NCBI GenBank assembly: GCA_037039925.1
Contig: JAXRKP010000135.1
Coordinates: 304,242-368,241, forward strand
Source: Doris montereyensis
Taxonomy: Eukaryota > Mollusca > Gastropoda > Nudibranchia > Dorididae
DNA: 64,000 bases
Direction of reading: 5' to 3'
The notes under the pieces were generated by a model. It was not told the DNA's origin and did not search any database. It saw only the letters and a list, made by a program, of their open reading frames with translations. The first letter of the stretch is position 1. Each line of letters opens with the position of its first letter. Made by a program: the position numbers and the translations under genes. This document shows, piece after piece, positions 59,175 to 64,000 of this stretch.

Positions 59175-59990
59175 TAAAGGCATTGGTTTTTTTGCCGCTG
59201 GTATCCTCCACCCAAAATTTAATTTAAACGAGTGTATTGTTTTATTTTAGAAGCAACAATCATTTAACATTGACGAAGAAATGCATGACAGTATAGAGAT
59301 GAAGGACAATTACGTCTGATAAGTCCACCAAGGAAGACAAAACAAACACATCACGTTTCGGGTAAAACCATACGTGAGACTGAGGTAGCCATCGAGCAAT
59401 AGTAGTATAATAATAATACTATTAATACACACCTATATCTATATTATATAATTATGAGTTAGTCGATCTTTGTTCACCAAAGGCTGTGTTGATATGTCAT
59501 TGAGAGTAATTATATTTTGCATGTAGGCTTTAAATCAGATCATGGTTGTGTGATCAAATGTTTTGCCAAAAAATGACGTTGAATAGGTGTAAACTTCATT
59601 GTTTCTCCCGTCTTTGTGAGTATCATATTCATTCAGCTAGCCCACCATTCTGAACAGGTAAAATCAGGTAATAAAAAAGTTGGAATAGTGCTTCCGTGCC
59701 TACCTGAGTAACCTTAGATTTGAATACATGTATTAAACCGATCTAACAATCGTACTTTGGTGTCACCGGGGTGTAATGGCCATGTACATGTAAGTCATAA
59801 TACATACTGACGTAAAAAAAAAACACCAAAAAACGAACCCGAGGGAAATAATATATTAATAAAATCTAAACCATGTAAGAATTTGAGATGAAACTTGGAA
59901 GACCCTTTAAATATCCATATCTCTCTCTCTCCTCTTCTCTTCTCTCCTCCTTGTCGCTACATACATTATATAAAATCTACATACATGAAA
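59175..59990. other. AT-rich spacer before the Tx1-like LINE 3' end
   Basis: No coding signal. A short CT run lies at 59920-59950. The exact LINE 3' end and any tail were not located. Confidence 0.4.
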
Positions 59991-59999
59991 TAGCTTCAA

Positions 60000-62900
60000 G
60001 GACTGTATAACAAAAGCACCTTTTCGTAATTATTAATTGAGTGGACGTATGAAATTTGGAAATATATCTTGTACTTTGGCCATAAGAAAGTTTCAATGAT
60101 TGTGCGTGCAGTGTATAGTCGGCATTTGTACTTTGATGTTGTGTGTTCCATATTTGTAATTTGTATTGCCCTATTAATTGTAGCACTTTGTCGTGATTTG
60201 TTGCTAGTGTATTTGGAAATACGTTTAGGATTATTGTTCTATTTGTGTTTAAATGTTATGGTCTTCATTTGGTTGTCTTGCATATGATATCTTTCAACAT
60301 CAGTTTTGTTGCTTGTATGTTTTGGCATGTTAGAAAGATATGTTGTTCGGTTTCTTGGATCCGTTTGTTACACACTTGATATTATTACGAGTATTGTATT
60401 TTTGGCTTCTCCTTCGGATGTGGGTGTGTTATTGTAGATTATTCTATATGAAATTTCTCTAACTTTTGGTGTAATGTTGTATTTGTTTAAGTTATCGAAA
60501 GTTACGTCATGATTGTCTAAACTGAAGTGATGTCCCACTTTATGTCAGTATATTGGAAATGTTTTTGTAATATGAAGTATTAGTAAATTGCCTTAGTTGT
60601 TGTATTGAGCATATGGGCATAACATTGTTTGTATATTTCAATCATGTGCTTGTGAAATAATAAAGTGAGCCTATGTAGTAGGGTGCATTGTTGTTGAAGG
60701 GGATATATTTCTTCAGTGTGTAGCCTAGATAGTATAGAGCGAGTGTGTGTTGTTGTGGATTTTGTGATGATATCACGTATGTATGTCAATCTTTTGTGTA
60801 TCGATTTTAGTTTTGATGTCTTTTCAAGTTAAAGCCTCGTCTCTTCTTTGGTTGTATAAGAGCTGTATGTCGTATGCGGTTTAGGTTCGGTTGAAAAAGA
60901 AACGTGCGAATTAATGTGTTTAATTTCTGTACACCACTTTGGGGTTATGTTGACTGCGCTTAAATAGAGCAGTTGTGGTATGACGTATGTGTTGATTATA
61001 ATTGTACGGCCAAATATTGTGGTTGCTCTATATTGGTATGTTTCCAGTGTTTGTTCTATTTTGTGAATTATTCGTTGCCATGTTTCAAAATGTTGACTTC
61101 TGGGGTTGTTATTGTATTGTATTCCGTATATTTTCATTTCGTTAGTGTGTTGGATGTGGATGTGAAGGTTTCCTTTGTGCTTTCATTTCCTCAAGCCCAT
61201 TATTTGTGACTTATTAACATTTATTGTTTGCTCCACTCGCTTTGCTATACATTTCAATATCTTCTAGTATGTGATTTGTGTCACTTGTCTTTGTTGATGA
61301 TAAGTGTCATGTCGTCGGCATACGTGAACATTTTCTTATTGCATACGCTGGGGATGTTTTATGGTTGTTATTTTTTATATTTTGTCTGATTTTTTCTTAT
61401 AGTGGTTCTAATGTAAGGACGTAGAGTATCAGTGCAAGGGGACAGCCTTATCTTACTGATCGTGTTAGTTTGAAAGTGTCTGATAGTGTATGGTTGACAG
61501 TCACTTGACTTGTGGGAGTTTTTTGTATAAAGAACTTGCAGTGCGTGAAAAGTATTTTCTAAGTTGCAATATTTCAGTGTCTCATGTAGATATGAGTGAG
61601 ACACTCTATCGAAGGCCTTCTCTTGGTTCAACGAAAGAAGTGCTGTTTGCATATTTTTGTCATGTGTATATTGAATAAGATCTCTAAAACAATGTGTATG
61701 GTTTGTTATGTTTCTTCCCTGCACTGAACATTGTTAGTAGTCCATATCAACAAGATTATAGAGGATAGGTTTTGATCTTATTTGTTAGACACTTGGTAAG
61801 AATCTTGTAGTCCGTGTTTAAAAGGGATATGAGTCTGTATTTTTTAAGATTTGATTTATCATTTCGATCTTTTGGCACAACAGTGATGATTGGATTATCT
61901 AAATAATCAGGCGAGTCTCCGGTATCAAAACTTTCTTCAAGCATTTTCGAATAAAAAAGCCTAATTGTTGGAAACATGATTTGTAAAATTCCGCTGGCCC
62001 AGAGGATTTGTTTGTTTTAGTTGTTTTGCTAAGTTCTATTTCTTGTAATGTTATAGGATCGTCAATTTTTTTATTTGTGTTTGTCTATTAGTATCTTGCA
62101 GTAGTCAGAATTTCTTCTTGTGATGTGATATCTATTCCTTCGTCTGTGTAGTCTCTGATAAAACTCTTGGAATGCATGTGTTATTGTATGTAATTGAGTT
62201 TGTGTTTTTCCATGTATGTCAATTATTTCTTTAACTTGTTTATCGTTGTATATTTTGTTCGTGTGTTAGGAAGTATCTGTTTGGTGGTTGCTCTTGTATT
62301 TCTTTAAAATTGCTTCTCACTTGTGCTCCCTTACAACATTGTAGTGTGTGTTGTGTTATCTGTCTTTCTAAGTTGTCTAGGATACCTGGTTTGTTGTTGT
62401 GTGTTTTTTGCAACTCTCAATGCCTCGGAAAGTATGTTGTTTTCTTTGTTTTGTTGTCTTTTAATTTGTTTGGCAATTTGGATTATGGTCTGTTTGATCA
62501 TGTTCTTGAGTAACTCCCATGTTATTTTTGCGTGTCTGTGTTGCACGCGGGAGCAGTAATCTTGTATGATTTAGGCTTTTGTTGTGTATAAGATGTATTT
62601 TCTAAAGAATGTAGTTGAATTTCCACGTCGTCTGTCTTTTGTGTTGTGAATGTGTTTTCTCATGTTGCCATCTTTTTTTACTGTTGACTTCCAAATAGTG
62701 ATCACGGTCTCCTAGTGGTCGTGGACCAAAATCCACCTGTCACTTGCACATCTGGCCTTGGACGTGATGAAAGGCTTTTGAGGAATTTATTCGCAATGGC
62801 TCTCATCGTTTCTTCATGTTGCATTGCTGGAGGTGCCCAATGCACGAAGCTCACCACCTATTTTTTTTCGTACATTTCATTTATTTCTCCTTGTAACTCC

Positions 62901-63300
62901 CCCCTCAGTCAAAATTTTGGCCGTGACGATTCCTTCTTTTTTTTCAACACCACGGAGGAGTAGTTTGAGTACCACTCCCCCGGCCTCTCAAATCGATAAA
63001 CCTGTACTATTTCATGCATACTGTATCCGAAATATCCTATCAGCATGGATGCTACAGTTGAATGGTATGCTGCATAGGCTTTTTTTGCCTCGAAGTTTCA
63101 TGATTAGCGTATTTTCGGGATTATCCTCTCCGAAAATACGTTCATAGGATTGATCATTTATAGTCAAGGATATGTAACCCATGATTGTTTGAGAGTGATA
63201 CTCACTGATGCTGAATCCGTGTGAAAAACGTTTGGAATAGGCGAGCGATTTTAAGAATAACTAGCATTAGCAACTAATTTTTGTTCTTGCCATCGTGAAC
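60000..63300 (-). mobile_element. Tx1/L1-like non-LTR retrotransposon, decayed
   Basis: Minus-strand translation gives, in order, GPAEFYK (near 62005), ITVVPKDRNDKSNLKKYRLI and SLLNTDYKILTKCLTNKI (61760-61910), GRNITNHTHCFRDLIQYTHD, ALLSLNQEKAFDRVSHSYL (61600-61660), GCPL (near 61440), YADDMTLIIN (catalytic box, 61311-61322) and a thumb/C-terminal region to about 60000. Upstream (62800-63200), frames such as MHEIVQVYRFERPGEWY may be ORF1 remnants. Multiple stops. The Tx1/L1 assignment rests on motif style. Confidence 0.82.
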
Positions 63301-63304
63301 GAAG

Positions 63305-63360
63305 AGAATGCAGAGAACAGATACTACACTCGATCATAGCCAAAAGGCAGAGAAGCGATA
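63305..63360 (-). ncRNA. U2 snRNA-like 5' fragment (pseudogene)
   Basis: The minus strand from 63360 reads ATCGCTTCTCTGCCTTTTGG then CTATGATCGAGTGTAGTATC and TGTTCT. This matches the first 46 nt of U2 snRNA with three substitutions and keeps the GTAGTA branch-point-recognition sequence. After TGTTCT homology stops, so stem-loops II-IV and the Sm site are absent. It lies on the 5' side of the Tx1-like LINE in the same orientation. Confidence 0.75.
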
Positions 63361-63714
63361 CCAACTATAATAACACTAACAGCTTCGCTGATCCACCCGA
63401 GTCCTAGTGGATCCACCAAAGGTGAGGAAGGGTCGCCCCCATCTCGCACGGACCAAGGAGTTTCCCAATATCGTCTGGTCTACAACCCTTAGTATGACTT
63501 CAAAGCGATGGCGACGACATCAGACAAACGATTTTATTTTCCAGGGTCTCCACGGTCCAGTGATTGTCTGCATGGAAAGCCTTTAGTTGGCCATAACCCC
63601 TGTCTGGGAAGCTAATGCAAAATGGCCGTCTTCTGTTGCAGGATGATGGTTTGCGGTTCCCCCTCCCCCTACAATAGCGGAGACAACCCAAGATGGCCAA
63701 ACTGCTTATACTGT

Positions 63715-63780
63715 ATTTTGATTTGATTTGATTTGACCCACATCCTAAGGTGATCTCGGGAGCTTTTGGTAGGATTTTAA
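63715..63780 (-). mobile_element. SINE family B tail fragment
   Basis: GATTTGATTTGATTTGACCC then ACATCCTAAGGTGATCTCGG is the reverse complement of the family B tail. Confidence 0.6.
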
Positions 63781-64000
63781 AAATATGTATCAGGCCAGAG
63801 AAAAGAAAAAGAAAGCGTGCTACCAACCGAGCTAACTACACTCCTAAATTTGTTGTATTTTTCCTGTCTATTTCTTATATGTTTGTTTTGTCTTTGTTCA
63901 CATGGGGTTTTAATATTATTCAATGTAATTCTTCCTTCACTTTCAACATGCCCATTGCCTCACTGTTTGTCTTTGTTAGTTCGTACGTGTAGTAGAACCA

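Noticed and set aside
63440..63480. A 15-base match to 28S rRNA (CACGGACCAAGGAGT)
   Set aside because: The match does not extend, and a 15-base hit to rRNA in a window of this size is not surprising.

Overview
This is nuclear DNA of an animal, most likely a mollusc (inference from a repeat-packed, AT-rich genome with small exons in multi-kilobase introns, tRNA-derived SINEs, RTE and Tx1-like LINEs and very long CT and TTC microsatellites). It is not microbial: there are no operons, and almost every long open frame is low-complexity repeat or a chance frame. The species cannot be named from the sequence.

Two protein genes are recognisable. On the minus strand, 17454 down to 6340, lies NSUN4, the mitochondrial 12S rRNA m5C methyltransferase. 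All seven exons are visible with matching GT/AG sites and phases. On the plus strand, about 22021 to 46390, lies ARMC2, an armadillo-repeat protein of motile cilia and sperm flagella. Fifteen exons are visible. The extreme 5' coding exon was not found, and one or more ARM-repeat exons are missing between 36397 and 42941, where the intron is solid satellite DNA. The genes point away from each other across 17.5-22 kb. No functional link between them is implied.

Region by region: 1-6.3 kb holds a CR1/Jockey-type LINE remnant, a mariner-like MITE and SINE pieces. 6.3-17.5 kb is NSUN4, with SINEs and a decayed Tc1/mariner transposon in its introns. 17.5-22 kb is the intergenic or 5' region, with a CT microsatellite, a SINE and a local duplication. 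22-46.4 kb is ARMC2, whose introns hold a MITE, an RTE-like LINE, and 53-bp, 47-bp and 21-bp tandem arrays. 46.4-48 kb is the likely 3' UTR. 48-64 kb is gene-poor: CT and TTC microsatellites, a candidate MITE, a 3' fragment of the same RTE-like LINE, a SINE with a large fold-back and an amplified tail, and a Tx1/L1-like LINE on the minus strand whose 5' side adjoins a U2 snRNA 5' end.

The coding exons carry several one-base frameshifts, mostly in short homopolymers, and several repeats look shuffled at sub-unit scale. Both features fit an incompletely polished long-read assembly, so sequence artefacts must be excluded before the more striking structures are interpreted biologically.
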